Shown: piece by piece, positions 20,280-29,587 of the stretch
Layout of the letters: every line of letters begins with the position of its first letter
Position numbering within the stretch: the first letter of the stretch is position 1
From: Candidatus Competibacter sp.
Lineage (GTDB): Bacteria > Pseudomonadota > Gammaproteobacteria > Competibacterales > Competibacteraceae
Assembly (NCBI GenBank): GCA_029624815.1
Contig: JARSSH010000025.1
Span: forward strand, 53,163 to 117,162
DNA length: 64,000 nt
Reading direction: 5' to 3'
Program-made: the position numbers and the translations under genes
The notes under the pieces: model-generated
What the model was told of the DNA's origin: nothing
What the model saw: the letters and a program-made list of their open reading frames with translations, nothing else
Databases searched by the model: none

Positions 20280-20849
20280 ATGAACATGACCGAACCCACC
20301 TACCTGAACAATCAGTTTCTGATCGCCATGCCGACGCTGGCGGATCCGAACTTTTTTCAGACAGTGACTTATCTCAGCGAACACAACGACAGCGGCGCGC
20401 TGGGACTGGTCATCAACCGGCCGCTGCAACTGACGCTCGGGCAGTTGTTCGAACATCTACAGATCGCCACCGACCGACCCGACATCGCGGGGCTGCCGGT
20501 GTACCACGGCGGCCCGGTCCAGCCGGAGCAGGGTTTCGTTATCCATAGTCCGCTCGGTCACTGGGGCGCCACCCTACGGGTCACCGAGCGGATCGGCATC
20601 ACCACCTCCCGCGATATCCTGCAGGCGGTGGCGCGTGGCGAAGGCCCGGATCGACTGCTGGTCGCCCTTGGCTATGCCGGGTGGGGGCCGGGACAACTGG
20701 AACAGGAAATGGCGGAGAACGCCTGGCTGTCGGGTCCCGCCGATCCCGACATTCTGTTTCACCTGCCCAGCGAGCAACGCTGGCTGGCCGCCGCCGCTCT
20801 GCTGGGGATCGATCTGACCCTGCTGTCCGCCGATGCCGGCCACGCCTGA
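20280..20849 (+). CDS. yqgE: YqgE/AlgH family (UPF0301) protein
   Basis: A 189-residue UPF0301 protein. Seen: YLNNQFLIAMPTLADPNFFQTVTYL at the start (a longer family signature), SGALGLVINRP, VYHGGPVQ and ALGYAGWGPGQLEQE. In Pseudomonas the homologue AlgH was first linked to alginate regulation; the molecular function is unknown. It is 39 bases after tonB, and its end overlaps the ruvX start by 17 bases. Confidence 0.95.
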   Translation: MNMTEPTYLNNQFLIAMPTLADPNFFQTVTYLSEHNDSGALGLVINRPLQLTLGQLFEHLQIATDRPDIAGLPVYHGGPVQPEQGFVIHSPLGHWGATLRVTERIGITTSRDILQAVARGEGPDRLLVALGYAGWGPGQLEQEMAENAWLSGPADPDILFHLPSEQRWLAAAALLGIDLTLLSADAGHA

Positions 20850-21345
20850 TCCGACGGAACCGGCGGCCGATCCGCCGGCATCGGCCGCACGCCAATCCCC
20901 TCGGGTGGTGTTGGGCTTCGATTTCGGCCGAACCCGCATCGGCGTCGCGACCGGCGTGGCGATCACCGGCACGGCTCGCCCCCTGCGGGTGTTGCCGACA
21001 CGCCGGCAGCGCCCCGACTGGGACGCCATCGACCGGTTGATCGCCGAATGGCGGCCGGACCTGCTGGTGGTCGGGGTGCCGCGCCACGCCGACGACAGCG
21101 CCAACGCCATGACCATGGCCGCGCTGCGCTTCGGCCGCCAGTTGCACGGCCGTTTTCGCTTGCCAGTGGCGACCATCGACGAACGGCTGTCCTCCTGGGA
21201 AGCCGAACAGCGCGCTTTCGAGCCGGCGGCCGGCCGCCGGCGCGGTGACGGCGCGGCGCTGGACGATCGAGCGGCGGCGCTCATTCTGGAAAGCTGGTTC
21301 AACCAACAACGGAGCCTCGCATCGTGCGCGACGCCGAATTCCTGA
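20833..21345 (+). CDS. ruvX: Holliday-junction resolvase-like protein RuvX/YqgF
   Basis: A 170-residue RNase H-fold protein of the YqgF family, which in Escherichia coli acts in 16S rRNA 5' maturation. Seen: [14 protein letters not shown] with the first catalytic Asp, [17 protein letters not shown], and [16 protein letters not shown], then the final [13 protein letters not shown] with the last catalytic Asp. The N-terminal 20 residues are low-complexity, so translation may start a little later. It overlaps yqgE and pyrR. Confidence 0.95.
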   Translation: MPATPDPTEPAADPPASAARQSPRVVLGFDFGRTRIGVATGVAITGTARPLRVLPTRRQRPDWDAIDRLIAEWRPDLLVVGVPRHADDSANAMTMAALRFGRQLHGRFRLPVATIDERLSSWEAEQRAFEPAAGRRRGDGAALDDRAAALILESWFNQQRSLASCATPNS

Positions 21346-21821
21346 TCGAAGTGATGGCCGGGCAGCTACAGGATCTGCTGGTCCGGCGCGGCATCGCCGA
21401 ACCGGCGCTGGTGGGGGTGCACACCGGCGGCGTCTGGGTCGCCGAACGCCTGCGCCAGCGGCTCGGCATCGCCACGCCGCTCGGCCGGCTGGATATTTCC
21501 TTCTACCGAGACGACTTCAGCCGGATCGGCGTCAATCCGCAAGTTCGCCCGTCGGAACTGCCGTTCGACGTGGACGACCGTCATGTGGTGCTGATCGACG
21601 ATGTGCTTTATACCGGCCGCACCGTGCGCGCCGCGCTGAACGAGTTGTTCGACTACGGCCGCCCGGCTTCGGTGCTGCTGGCGGTGCTGGCCGACCGCGG
21701 CGGCCGGGAATTGCCGGTCGAGGCCAACGTGGTTGGCACCCGGCTGAAGCTGCCGCCCGGCCAGCAGATCCAGCTCGTCGGTCCCGAACCCCTGCAACTG
21801 CTGATCCAAACCGCGCCATGA
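21324..21821 (+). CDS. pyrR: PyrR bifunctional regulator / uracil phosphoribosyltransferase
   Basis: A 165-residue PRTase-fold protein. Seen: [25 protein letters not shown] and the PRPP loop [18 protein letters not shown]. PyrR senses UMP and in some bacteria binds pyr mRNA to attenuate transcription, with side uracil phosphoribosyltransferase activity. I chose a GTG start at 21324, overlapping ruvX by 22 bases; its stop overlaps the pyrB ATG (ATGA). I see no obvious PyrR-type attenuator ahead of pyrB because the genes overlap, so RNA binding would have to act elsewhere. Confidence 0.96.
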   Translation: MRDAEFLIEVMAGQLQDLLVRRGIAEPALVGVHTGGVWVAERLRQRLGIATPLGRLDISFYRDDFSRIGVNPQVRPSELPFDVDDRHVVLIDDVLYTGRTVRAALNELFDYGRPASVLLAVLADRGGRELPVEANVVGTRLKLPPGQQIQLVGPEPLQLLIQTAP

Positions 21822-22798
21822 GCGCCACCGATCTTCAAGTGGACCGCCAGGGTCGGCTGCTGCATTTCCTGACCGTGGAAGGGCTGACCCGCCGCCATCT
21901 GACGGAGATCCTCGACACCGCCGAATCGTTGCGCGGCGTGGCCGAACGACGCGTCAAGAAGCTGCCGACCCTGCACGGCAAGACCGTGGTCAATCTGTTC
22001 TTCGAGGCCAGCACCCGCACCCGCACCACTTTCGAACTGGCGGCCAAGCGGCTGTCGGCCGACGTGCTGAACCTCAACATCGCCACCTCGGCCACGACCA
22101 AGGGCGAAAGCCTACTCGACACCCTGCGCAACATCGAGGCGATGCAGTGCGACATGTTTGTGGTGCGCCACGCGCAAAGCGGCGCGGCGGACTTCATGGC
22201 CCGCCATGTCAAACCGCACATCGCGGTCCTCAACGCCGGCGACGGCTGTCATGCCCATCCCACCCAGGGGATGCTGGATGCGTTCACCATCCGCCGTCAC
22301 AAACCGGATTTTCCCAGCCTGCAAGTCGCCATCGTCGGCGATATCCTGCATTCGCGGGTGGCTCGTTCCCTGATCCACGCGCTCAACATCCTCGGCGCCG
22401 GCGAAGTGCGGGTGATCGCTCCGCGCACCCTGCTGCCGGCCTGGGTGGAAAGCCTGGGCGCGCGGGTTTTCCACAGTCCGAAAGTCGGGCTACGAGAAGT
22501 GGATGTGATCGTCATGCTGCGCCTGCAACGGGAACGGATGGAGCGGGCGCTGCTGCCGACCGAACAGGAATTCTTTCAGCAGTACGGCTTGACCGAGGAG
22601 CGCTTGGCGCTGGCCAAGCCGGACGCCATCGTCATGCATCCCGGCCCGATCAACCGCGGCGTGGAAATCGACTCGCGGGTGGCGGACGGACCACGCTCGG
22701 TGATCCTGGAACAGGTCACCAACGGCATCGCCGTGCGCATGGCGATCATGTCGATCGTGCTGGGCAACCACGCCCGGCCGATCGAGGAGGACGCCTGA
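21818..22798 (+). CDS. pyrB: Aspartate carbamoyltransferase catalytic chain
   Basis: A 326-residue transcarbamylase for the first committed step of pyrimidine synthesis: carbamoyl phosphate plus aspartate to carbamoyl aspartate. Seen: the carbamoyl-phosphate motif [12 protein letters not shown], a lysine-bearing [11 protein letters not shown] loop, [10 protein letters not shown] and a C-terminal [12 protein letters not shown]. The frame opens at 21245 inside pyrR; I chose the ATG at 21818, which overlaps the pyrR stop and gives normal length. It overlaps pyrC' by one base at TGATG. No pyrI regulatory gene is present; in Pseudomonas-type ATCase the inactive DHOase homologue assembles with PyrB. 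Confidence 0.97.
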   Translation: MSATDLQVDRQGRLLHFLTVEGLTRRHLTEILDTAESLRGVAERRVKKLPTLHGKTVVNLFFEASTRTRTTFELAAKRLSADVLNLNIATSATTKGESLLDTLRNIEAMQCDMFVVRHAQSGAADFMARHVKPHIAVLNAGDGCHAHPTQGMLDAFTIRRHKPDFPSLQVAIVGDILHSRVARSLIHALNILGAGEVRVIAPRTLLPAWVESLGARVFHSPKVGLREVDVIVMLRLQRERMERALLPTEQEFFQQYGLTEERLALAKPDAIVMHPGPINRGVEIDSRVADGPRSVILEQVTNGIAVRMAIMSIVLGNHARPIEEDA

Positions 22799-24081
22799 TG
22801 CGCATTGCCATCGAGGGTGGCCGGGTGATCGATCCGGCCCACCAGGCCGATACAGTCACCGACCTCTTTATCGCCGACGGCCGTATCGCCGGGTCCGGTC
22901 AGCCGCCGGCCGGGTTCGCGCCGGACCGGCGGATCGACGCTCGCGGTCGGATCGTCTGTCCCGGCCTGATCGATTTGTGCGCCCGGCCGCGCGAGCCTGG
23001 GCAGGAACACAAGGCCACCATCGCCAGCGAAGCCCGCGCCGCCGCCGCTGGCGGCATCACCACCCTGGTTTGCCCGCCCGACACCGATCCGGTGATCGAC
23101 GAGCCGGCGGTGGTGGAGCTGATCCGGCGGCGGGCCAGAGCCGCCGGACAGGTTCGAATGTTGACGCTGGGGGCGCTGACCCACCGACTGCGCGGCGAGC
23201 GACTGGCGGAAATGGCGGCGCTCAAGGAGGCTGGCTGCGTCGGTGTCGGCGACGGTGGCCGCGCGATCGCCAGCAGCCGGGTATTGCGACGGGCGCTGGA
23301 ATACGCCGCCACCTTCGATTTGACCGTGTTCCTGACTCCGCTCGATCCCGAGCTGGGCCACGGCTTGGCCCACGAGGGGCAGGTCGCCACCCGGTTTGGT
23401 TTGCCTGGCATTCCGGTGGCGGCGGAAACCGGCATCATCGCCCGCGATCTGGAACTGATCCGCGACCTGGGCGTGCGGGTACATTTCGGTCGGTTGTCCA
23501 GCGCCCGGGCGGTGGAACTGGTGGCGCGCGCCCAGGAGGAAGGGTTGCCGATCACCGCCGACACCGCCGTTCACCATCTGCATCTGAGCGAAATCGACCT
23601 GAGCGGTTTCGACAGCCGCTGCCATGCGATCCCGCCGCTGCGCGGTTTGCGCGACCGGGACGCGCTGCGCGCCGGGTTGGCCAGCGGCGTGCTGGGCGCG
23701 CTCTGCTCCGATCACCAACCGCACGAGCCGGATGCCAAGCAAGCGCCGTTCGGCGACACCGAACCCGGCATCTCCGGATTGGATACCCTGCTGGCGCTGG
23801 GCCTGCGGCTGGCGCGGGACGGCGTGCTGCCGCTGCCGGCGCTGCTGGAGCGGCTCACCTGGGGACCGGCGCGGATCCTGGGGCTGGACGGTGGCCATCT
23901 GGGCGTCGGCGCACCGGCCGATGTCTGCGTGTTCGACCCCGGCGCCGAGTGGCGGGTGGAGCCGGATACCTTGCATAGTCGCGGCCACAATAGCCCGTTT
24001 CTGGGCTGGGATCTGCAAGGGCAGGTCACCCATACCCTGCTGGAAGGGCAGGTGGTCTACACGCGTAAGGAGCGGGTGTGA
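22798..24081 (+). CDS. pyrC': Inactive dihydroorotase homologue (PyrC'/PyrX)
   Basis: A 427-residue amidohydrolase-fold protein resembling dihydroorotase. The usual D-x-H-x-H-x-REPG metal site reads DLCARPREPG at residues 59-68, so both metal-binding histidines are replaced (Cys61 and Arg63). The rest of the fold is present: GGITTLVCPPDTDP, LPITADTAVHHL, ALCSDHQPHEPDAK. In Pseudomonas, the equally degenerate PyrC' next to pyrB is required as a structural partner of the ATCase dodecamer and has no DHOase activity. The same role is inferred here from the site loss and the one-base overlap with pyrB. A working pyrC must lie elsewhere. Confidence 0.93.
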   Translation: MRIAIEGGRVIDPAHQADTVTDLFIADGRIAGSGQPPAGFAPDRRIDARGRIVCPGLIDLCARPREPGQEHKATIASEARAAAAGGITTLVCPPDTDPVIDEPAVVELIRRRARAAGQVRMLTLGALTHRLRGERLAEMAALKEAGCVGVGDGGRAIASSRVLRRALEYAATFDLTVFLTPLDPELGHGLAHEGQVATRFGLPGIPVAAETGIIARDLELIRDLGVRVHFGRLSSARAVELVARAQEEGLPITADTAVHHLHLSEIDLSGFDSRCHAIPPLRGLRDRDALRAGLASGVLGALCSDHQPHEPDAKQAPFGDTEPGISGLDTLLALGLRLARDGVLPLPALLERLTWGPARILGLDGGHLGVGAPADVCVFDPGAEWRVEPDTLHSRGHNSPFLGWDLQGQVTHTLLEGQVVYTRKERV

Positions 24082-24593
24082 ACGTCGAAACGGACGCTTC
24101 GCCCGCCCGCATGAACGATTCACCGGATTCGGCGCTGGCCGACGGACCGTTCGACTTGGGCGTCGCCACGACGCGCGCCTTGCTGTTGGCGGACGAGAGC
24201 GGTGTCTCCCCCATCGTTTCGTTGGCCCGGACGCTACGTGGCTGGCGGCCTCGGGTCAAACCGTTCGCGCTGTTCGCGCTCGCGCCACCGCTGCCGTTCC
24301 GGCCGCAACCGTCGCGGATCATGATCCCCGGGTTGCCCGTTGGCGTCATCGCCGCATTGCCCCTATTGGAGGATTGGGGTGTCCCCAGCCGCATCGCCTG
24401 TCCGGCTGGAGACCAGCCCGGCTGTTTCGAGGGCGCCGCGACGGATCTGGCGCGCGGCTGGCTGGACGTCTCGCAGGGCGTGGCCGATGTCACCGTGTTC
24501 GCCTGTGGCGGCGCGGCGTTGCTGACGGCCGCCCAGGCTCTGGCCGGCGCCTATCGGCTGGCTTGCCAGACCCGCGCCGCCACCTCGTTGTAA
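24078..24593 (+). CDS. PyrK/ferredoxin-reductase-like protein, NAD-binding half (tentative)
   Basis: A 171-residue protein that starts inside the pyrC' stop (four-base overlap), so it belongs to the same operon. The middle and C-terminus (IMIPGLPVGVIAALPLLEDWG, PGCFEGAATDLARGWLD, VTVFACGGAALLTAAQAL) read like the NAD-binding half of PyrK-type dihydroorotate dehydrogenase electron-transfer subunits. The Cys-rich [2Fe-2S] tail is not present; only a few scattered cysteines remain. Linkage to pyr genes supports a redox or structural role in pyrimidine synthesis, but this is inference; I would not assign a reaction. Confidence 0.5.
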   Translation: MNVETDASPARMNDSPDSALADGPFDLGVATTRALLLADESGVSPIVSLARTLRGWRPRVKPFALFALAPPLPFRPQPSRIMIPGLPVGVIAALPLLEDWGVPSRIACPAGDQPGCFEGAATDLARGWLDVSQGVADVTVFACGGAALLTAAQALAGAYRLACQTRAATSL

Positions 24594-24614
24594 CTGGCAA
24601 CCGCGGGCCGACCC

Positions 24615-25661
24615 TCACACCATCTGCTTGAACGACGCCTTGTTTTGGGCGTAATTCACGGCTTCGTCGCGGGCAATCAGCCCTTTCTTGACGACTTCCA
24701 GCAGGCACTGATCGAGCGTTTGCATACCGACCGCCGCACCGGTCTGAATCGTCGAATACATCTGCGCCACCTTGTCCTCGCGGATCAGATTGCGGATGGC
24801 CGGCACGCCGACCATGATTTCATGCACCGCCATCCGGCCACCGCCCTTCTTCTTGAGCAGTGCCTGCGAGATCACCGCGCGCAGCGATTCGGACAGCATC
24901 GAACGCACCATCGGCTTTTCGCCGGCCGGGAATACGTCGATGACGCGGTCGATGGTCTTGGGCGCGGAACTGGTGTGCAGGGTGCCGAACACCAGATGAC
25001 CGGTCTCGGCGGCGGTCAGCGCCAGGCTGATGGTTTCCCGGTCGCGCATTTCGCCGACCAGGATGATGTCGGGATCCTCGCGCAGCGCCGAACGCAGCGC
25101 CTCGGTGAAGCCGAGCGTGTCGCGGTGCACCTCGCGCTGGTTGATCAGGCAGCGCTGACTTTGGTGGACAAATTCGATCGGATCCTCGATGGTCAGGATA
25201 TGGCCGTATTCGTTCTTGTTGATGTGGTCGATCATCGCCGCCAAGGTGGTGGACTTACCCGACCCGGTTGGGCCGGTCACCAGAATCAGGCCGCGCGGCA
25301 CGCTGATCAGATCCCGGAACACCGGCGGGCAGCCGAGATCCTCCAGGCTCATGATCTGGGTGGGAATGGTGCGGAACACACCCGCCGCGCCCCGATCCTG
25401 ATTGAAGGCGTTGACACGGAAGCGGGCCAGCTTGGGGATTTCGAACGAAAAATCGCATTCCAGGAACTCGTCGTAATCCTTGCGCTGCTTGTCGTTCATG
25501 ATGTCGTAGATCAGCCCATGCACCTGCTTGTGTTCGAGCGCTGGCACGTTGATGCGGCGGACATCGCCATCCACCCGGATCATCGGCGGCAAACCCGCCG
25601 ACAGGTGCAGATCCGACGCTTTGTTTTGCACCGAGAAAGTCAACAGTTCGTCGAGGGTCAT
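24615..25661 (-). CDS. pilT: Type IV pilus retraction ATPase PilT
   Basis: A 348-residue hexameric ATPase that powers pilus retraction and twitching. Seen: an N-terminal PAS-like domain, Walker A GPTGSGKST near residue 130, Asp box ILTIEDPIEFVH, Walker B region DPDIILVGEMRD, His box GHLVFGTLHTSSA, and the PilT-specific C-terminal AIRNLIRE motif. It converges on the pyr operon and diverges from yggS by 132 bases. pilU is not adjacent but lies 8.6 kb away at 34235. Confidence 0.98.
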   Translation of the reverse strand: MTLDELLTFSVQNKASDLHLSAGLPPMIRVDGDVRRINVPALEHKQVHGLIYDIMNDKQRKDYDEFLECDFSFEIPKLARFRVNAFNQDRGAAGVFRTIPTQIMSLEDLGCPPVFRDLISVPRGLILVTGPTGSGKSTTLAAMIDHINKNEYGHILTIEDPIEFVHQSQRCLINQREVHRDTLGFTEALRSALREDPDIILVGEMRDRETISLALTAAETGHLVFGTLHTSSAPKTIDRVIDVFPAGEKPMVRSMLSESLRAVISQALLKKKGGGRMAVHEIMVGVPAIRNLIREDKVAQMYSTIQTGAAVGMQTLDQCLLEVVKKGLIARDEAVNYAQNKASFKQMV

Positions 25662-25793
25662 GACGGTTGCTCCTGCAATGAGATTTGAGGATGTTCCGAT
25701 GGGGGTGATCCCGCCCAGATCGGTTTCCGCATAGTATAGTGTCGATCGTTAGACCTTCCTGACCATGCGCCAACCCGCCAGGGCAATCCCGCC

Positions 25794-26483
25794 ATGATGA
25801 CCGCCGATTACGCCGCTCGCCTGCATGTCGTGCTGGACCGGATTCGCGCCGCCGAGCAACGTTTCCAGCGCCCACCGGGCGCGGTGCGGCTGCTGGCGGT
25901 CAGCAAGACCCAACCGGCGGCGGCCATCGCCGCGCTGGCCGCCGCCGGCCAGCGCGGTTTCGGGGAGAACTTCCTCCAGGAGGCGCTGGATAAAATGACC
26001 GAACTGGTCGCGCTGGATCTGGAATGGCATTTCATCGGGCCGGTGCAAGCCAATAAGACCCGCGGCATCGCCGAGCATTGCGCCTGGGTCCACAGCGTGG
26101 ATCGGCTGAAAATCGCCGAGCGACTGAGCGCGCAGCGACCCGACCGCCTGCCGCCGCTGAATGTCTGCCTGCAAGTCAATATCGACCGGGAGCCCACCAA
26201 ACACGGTCTGGATGAAGCGGAACTGACCGCGGTCGCCCGCGCGGTCGCCGCGCTGCCGCGCCTGCGCTTACGAGGCTTGATGGCCATTCCGGCCCCGGCG
26301 ACGGAGTTTGCCGCCCAACGACGCCCCTTCGCCCGGCTACGGGAACTGCGGGAACGGCTGGCCGCCGCCGGGCTGGCGCTGGACACACTATCCGCCGGCA
26401 TGTCCGACGATCTGGAAGCCGCCATCGCCGAAGGCGCGACCTTGGTTCGCGTCGGCACCGCGCTGTTTGGCGCTCGCCCTTGA
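25794..26483 (+). CDS. yggS: YggS/PLPBP pyridoxal-phosphate homeostasis protein
   Basis: A 229-residue alanine-racemase-N-fold protein that buffers pyridoxal phosphate. Seen: VRLLAVSKTQPA with the PLP Lys, GFGENFLQEAL, EWHFIGPVQANKTR, LQVNIDREPTKHG, LRLRGLMAIP and LSAGMSDDLEAAIAEGATLVRVGTALFG. It diverges from pilT, as in Pseudomonas. Confidence 0.97.
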   Translation: MMTADYAARLHVVLDRIRAAEQRFQRPPGAVRLLAVSKTQPAAAIAALAAAGQRGFGENFLQEALDKMTELVALDLEWHFIGPVQANKTRGIAEHCAWVHSVDRLKIAERLSAQRPDRLPPLNVCLQVNIDREPTKHGLDEAELTAVARAVAALPRLRLRGLMAIPAPATEFAAQRRPFARLRELRERLAAAGLALDTLSAGMSDDLEAAIAEGATLVRVGTALFGARP

Positions 26484-26574
26484 GCGGCGGCTTTGCAGTA
26501 TGCTAGCGGGGGCAACCGTTCGAAACGCTTGGATAAAGGCTCCGACAATCGCTTCAAGGCCCGAGAAAACGACC

Positions 26575-26967
26575 ATGCCATCCACTGCCCCTCGACCCGT
26601 CGCCGCCTCGCGCGGTCGCGTGGCCGGCTTGTTGTTGCTCGCCCCGCTGCTGCTTGGGGTGGACGATTATCTGCGTGAGATCGAGGAGGAAGCCAGCCGA
26701 CAAGCGGCAACCCTCGTCATTGGCGAACCTCAGCCCGCGCCCGCGCCAGATGCGACCGTAGTCGACGACGCGACCGACCGGCTGGCCGCGGGCCTGGATC
26801 AGGGGGCATTCGAGCGAGCCCTGCGCGAAAACCTGCCGGGAACCTATGCGTTCTACCAGCAACTTGGTCCCGGCCAACAGAGGCAGGTCTACGAGTCCTA
26901 CCGGAACGACGGCCGCCTTGCCAGCATCAGCGAACAGGTCGCCCGGCTGCTGAGCGACAAGTACTGA
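26575..26967 (+). CDS. Small exported or membrane-anchored protein of unknown function
   Basis: A 130-residue protein I do not recognise. It starts at ATG 26575 with a basic N-terminus and a short hydrophobic run (GRVAGLLLLAPLLLGV, about residues 14-29), suggesting a signal peptide or anchor. A Pro/Ala linker follows, then a helical C-terminal part: FERALRENLPGTYAFYQQLG and YESYRNDGRLASISEQVARLL. The C-terminal helix-turn pattern might be a protein-interaction motif. It sits between yggS and proC in a conserved neighbourhood. Confidence 0.75.
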   Translation: MPSTAPRPVAASRGRVAGLLLLAPLLLGVDDYLREIEEEASRQAATLVIGEPQPAPAPDATVVDDATDRLAAGLDQGAFERALRENLPGTYAFYQQLGPGQQRQVYESYRNDGRLASISEQVARLLSDKY

Positions 26968-27045
26968 GGCGGTTTCCGCGCTATCGCGAACCGGCGCTTG
27001 CCAGAGGTTCGAGCGCCAAGAACATCAAAATAGACAGAGGTGGAG

Positions 27046-27951
27046 ATGAAAGACATCCCCATAGGCTTCATCGGCGGCGGCAACATGGCCCGCAGCCTGA
27101 TCGGCGGGCTACTCGCCAGCGGTGGCGATCCCGACCACATCTGGGTGGCCGAACCCGACGCCGGCCACCGGGAGCTGCTGCGCGGCCGTTTCGGCGTCCA
27201 CACCAGCGCCGACAACCGGGAGATCGCCACCCGGTCGGAAGCGATCATTTTGGCGGTCAAGCCACAGGTACTGTGCCCGGTCGCCGAAGAGTTGGCCGAT
27301 ATCGTCCAGGAGCGCCGGCCGCTGGTGATCTCCATCGCCGCTGGCGTGCGCGAACCGGATATCCGCCGCTGGCTGGGCGGCGAGGCCGCCATCGTTCGCA
27401 CCATGCCCAACACGCCGGCCCTGGTCGGCAGCGGCGCCACCGCGCTGTTCGCCAACCCCCAGGTCAACGAAGAGCGGCGCCAACTGGCGGAATCGATCAT
27501 GCGCTCGGTCGGACTGACGGTCTGGGTGAAGCAGGAGCGGATGCTGGACGCGGTTACCGCGCTGTCCGGCAGCGGGCCCGCCTACTTCTTCCTGCTGATG
27601 GAAGCGTTGGAGAAAATCGGCGTTCAATTGGGCTTGGACCCGGAGGTGGCGCGGTTGCTGACCCTGCAAACCGCCTTCGGGGCCGCCAAGATGGCGCTGG
27701 AAAGTCCCGAGAATCCGGCCGTGCTGCGGGCGCGGGTCACCTCGCCGGGCGGCACTACCGAGCGCGCGATCAGCGTCTTCAAGGATGAAAAACTCGATCA
27801 TCTGATCGCCCGCTCGCTGGCCGCCTCTCTGGCGATCCTGGAAGCGCCGGAACTGCTGACCGAGGAATTGGACGGCTTGGTGGCCAAGGCGCTGGAAGCG
27901 GCCCGCCACCGCTCCGAAGAGCTGGGCAACCTGCTTGGAGGGCAACCGTGA
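27046..27951 (+). CDS. proC: Pyrroline-5-carboxylate reductase
   Basis: A 301-residue NAD(P)H-dependent enzyme for the last step of proline synthesis. Seen: GFIGGGNMARSLIGGL Rossmann motif, IILAVKPQV, VRTMPNTPALVGSGATALF and the signature LSGSGPAYFFLLMEAL, then ARVTSPGGTTERAI near the end. I chose the ATG at 27046, preceded by AGAGG at good spacing, over an in-frame GTG at 27040. Its stop overlaps the yggT GTG start by four bases. Confidence 0.98.
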   Translation: MKDIPIGFIGGGNMARSLIGGLLASGGDPDHIWVAEPDAGHRELLRGRFGVHTSADNREIATRSEAIILAVKPQVLCPVAEELADIVQERRPLVISIAAGVREPDIRRWLGGEAAIVRTMPNTPALVGSGATALFANPQVNEERRQLAESIMRSVGLTVWVKQERMLDAVTALSGSGPAYFFLLMEALEKIGVQLGLDPEVARLLTLQTAFGAAKMALESPENPAVLRARVTSPGGTTERAISVFKDEKLDHLIARSLAASLAILEAPELLTEELDGLVAKALEAARHRSEELGNLLGGQP

Positions 27952-28502
27952 CCGCCACCGTTTTCCTGATCCAGACCGTTTTCGGCTTTTATATCCTGGC
28001 GGTGGTGTTGCGTTTTCTGTTGCAATGCGTGCGCGCCGACTTCTACAACCCGCTGGTGCAGTTTCTGGTGCGCATCACCAATCCCCCCCTGCTGCCGCTG
28101 CGCCGGTTCGTGCCCGGCTATCGGGGGCTGGATCTGGCGTCGGTCGTACTGGCGTTCGCGCTGCAACTGATCGAAGTCGCGTTGGTGGCGGCGCTGTTCG
28201 GGCAGTCCCCCGGCGTCGGCGGCCTGCTGCTGATCGCCTTGATGGAGCTGCTCAAGTTGCTCATCAACGTCTACCTGTGGGGCGTGATCATCCAGGCGGT
28301 GCTGAGCTGGGTCAACCCCGATCCCTACCACCCGGCGGCGCGCGTGCTGGCGCAACTGACCGCGCCGCTGCTGCGCCCGGCCCGCCGCTGGATCCCGCCG
28401 GTTTCCGGGGTGGATCTGTCGCCGGTTCTGGTGGTGGTGGCGCTGATTTTCGTCAGCCTGCTGCTCCAGGATTTTCTGGGGATGTGGAGCGGGTTGCGCT
28501 GA
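27948..28502 (+). CDS. yggT: YggT family integral membrane protein
   Basis: A 184-residue protein with two YGGT repeats. Each has paired hydrophobic helices with the NPLVQFLVRITNPPLLPLRR-type loop (about residues 34-54) and a second copy around VLAQLTAPLLRPARRWIPP. The GTG start overlaps the proC stop. YggT proteins are linked to osmotic or envelope functions but lack a defined activity. Confidence 0.95.
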   Translation: MTATVFLIQTVFGFYILAVVLRFLLQCVRADFYNPLVQFLVRITNPPLLPLRRFVPGYRGLDLASVVLAFALQLIEVALVAALFGQSPGVGGLLLIALMELLKLLINVYLWGVIIQAVLSWVNPDPYHPAARVLAQLTAPLLRPARRWIPPVSGVDLSPVLVVVALIFVSLLLQDFLGMWSGLR

Positions 28503-28506
28503 GACG

Positions 28507-28797
28507 ATGGATGCCCTCGGGTACTGCTGGGAGGGCGCCGACCTGATTCTGCGGGTGCGGGCGCAGCCGCGCGCCAGCCGCGACGAATGGGTGGGATTGC
28601 GGGACGATCGCTTTCAGGTTCGCATCGCCGCCCCGCCGGTGGACGGGCGGGCCAACGTTCGTTTGCGCGCTTTTCTGGCCGAGTTGTTCGGGGTGGCGAA
28701 AAATCAGATGACCCTGCTGGCCGGCGAAACCAGCCGCGACAAGCGCTGGCGCATCGTTGCGCCCAAGCGCTTACCGCCGGGCATCGAAGGTCCGTAA
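28507..28797 (+). CDS. yggU: DUF167/YggU family protein
   Basis: A 96-residue protein. Seen: LRVRAQPRASRDEWVGL, FQVRIAAPPVDGRANVRLRAFLAELFGV and VTLLAGETSRDKRW-like C-terminal strand (here MTLLAGETSRDKRWRIV). This fits the DUF167 alpha/beta fold of unknown function. It is four bases after yggT, in the usual proC-yggT-yggU order. Confidence 0.96.
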   Translation: MDALGYCWEGADLILRVRAQPRASRDEWVGLRDDRFQVRIAAPPVDGRANVRLRAFLAELFGVAKNQMTLLAGETSRDKRWRIVAPKRLPPGIEGP

Positions 28798-28924
28798 AAA
28801 CCACTCCCACTCGCAATCCCGCCGTGGTTGGCGGGCGCGACGCGGATTCGCGGCCTACCGGGCAAACGGCATCAGGCGCTCAACGGCTCTTTAATGTCCT
28901 TCACCGAGCACCCTGCCGGCGCTC

Positions 28925-29587
28925 TTGGCCGCGCTGTTCACCGCCAGCGCCGTTGGCCCGAACCGTTTCGAGGATTCGATTTTGTATCGTCTGTTCGTAT
29001 TCCTGATCGCCGGATGGTCCGGGTTTTGGGTGATGGCCATCGAATTGTTGAGCGGGCGCATTCTCGCCCCGAATTTTGGCAATAGCATCTACGTCTGGGG
29101 AGGGGTGATCGCGGTGTTCATGCTGGCGCTGTCGGTCGGCTATCTGCTGGGTGGCCGCTGGTCGCTGCGCCACCCGTCCCTGAACCGGCTGGCGTCGATC
29201 CTGCTCGCCGGGGCGGTGGCCGCGACCCCGGTGATTTTCCTCGCCGATCCGCTTCTCGACTGGCTCTTTGATCGGATTCAGGATCCCCGTTACGGTTCGC
29301 TGGCGTCCGCGACCCTGCTGTTCTTCATCCCGACCGCGATAGCGGGTATGGTGTCTCCCTACGCGGTTCGCCTGCTGGTAAACGAATCGCAACAAAGCGG
29401 TCATTACGCCGGACTGCTTTATTTTGTCTCGACCTTTGGTAGCGCGGCGGGCACCCTCCTGACGTCGTTTTATCTCGTGCTCTATTTCGAGATCGATCGG
29501 ATTCTGATCGGTCTGGTCGGTATTTCGCTGATTCTGGGCCTCCTTGCCCTTTTTTTCGGGAACTCCGGAAATGCGCCAAAGCAATAG
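28925..29587 (+). CDS. Polytopic membrane half of a spermidine-synthase-like (MFS-type) protein
   Basis: About 200-220 residues with six or more hydrophobic helices. It resembles the N-terminal membrane domain of fused MFS/spermidine synthase proteins: AIELLSGRILAPNFGNSIYVWG near residue 42 is the family's first-helix signature. The start is uncertain: TTG at 28925 or TTG at 28982 just before YRLFVFLIAGW, and no ATG fits. It overlaps the downstream methyltransferase-domain gene by 17 bases. The pair looks like the two domains of one fused protein made as separate chains. Function unknown. Confidence 0.75.
   Translation: MAALFTASAVGPNRFEDSILYRLFVFLIAGWSGFWVMAIELLSGRILAPNFGNSIYVWGGVIAVFMLALSVGYLLGGRWSLRHPSLNRLASILLAGAVAATPVIFLADPLLDWLFDRIQDPRYGSLASATLLFFIPTAIAGMVSPYAVRLLVNESQQSGHYAGLLYFVSTFGSAAGTLLTSFYLVLYFEIDRILIGLVGISLILGLLALFFGNSGNAPKQ

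Noticed and set aside
22576..24123. 515-codon minus-strand ORF opposite pyrB/pyrC'
   Set aside because: Antisense shadow of two clear genes in a GC-rich region.
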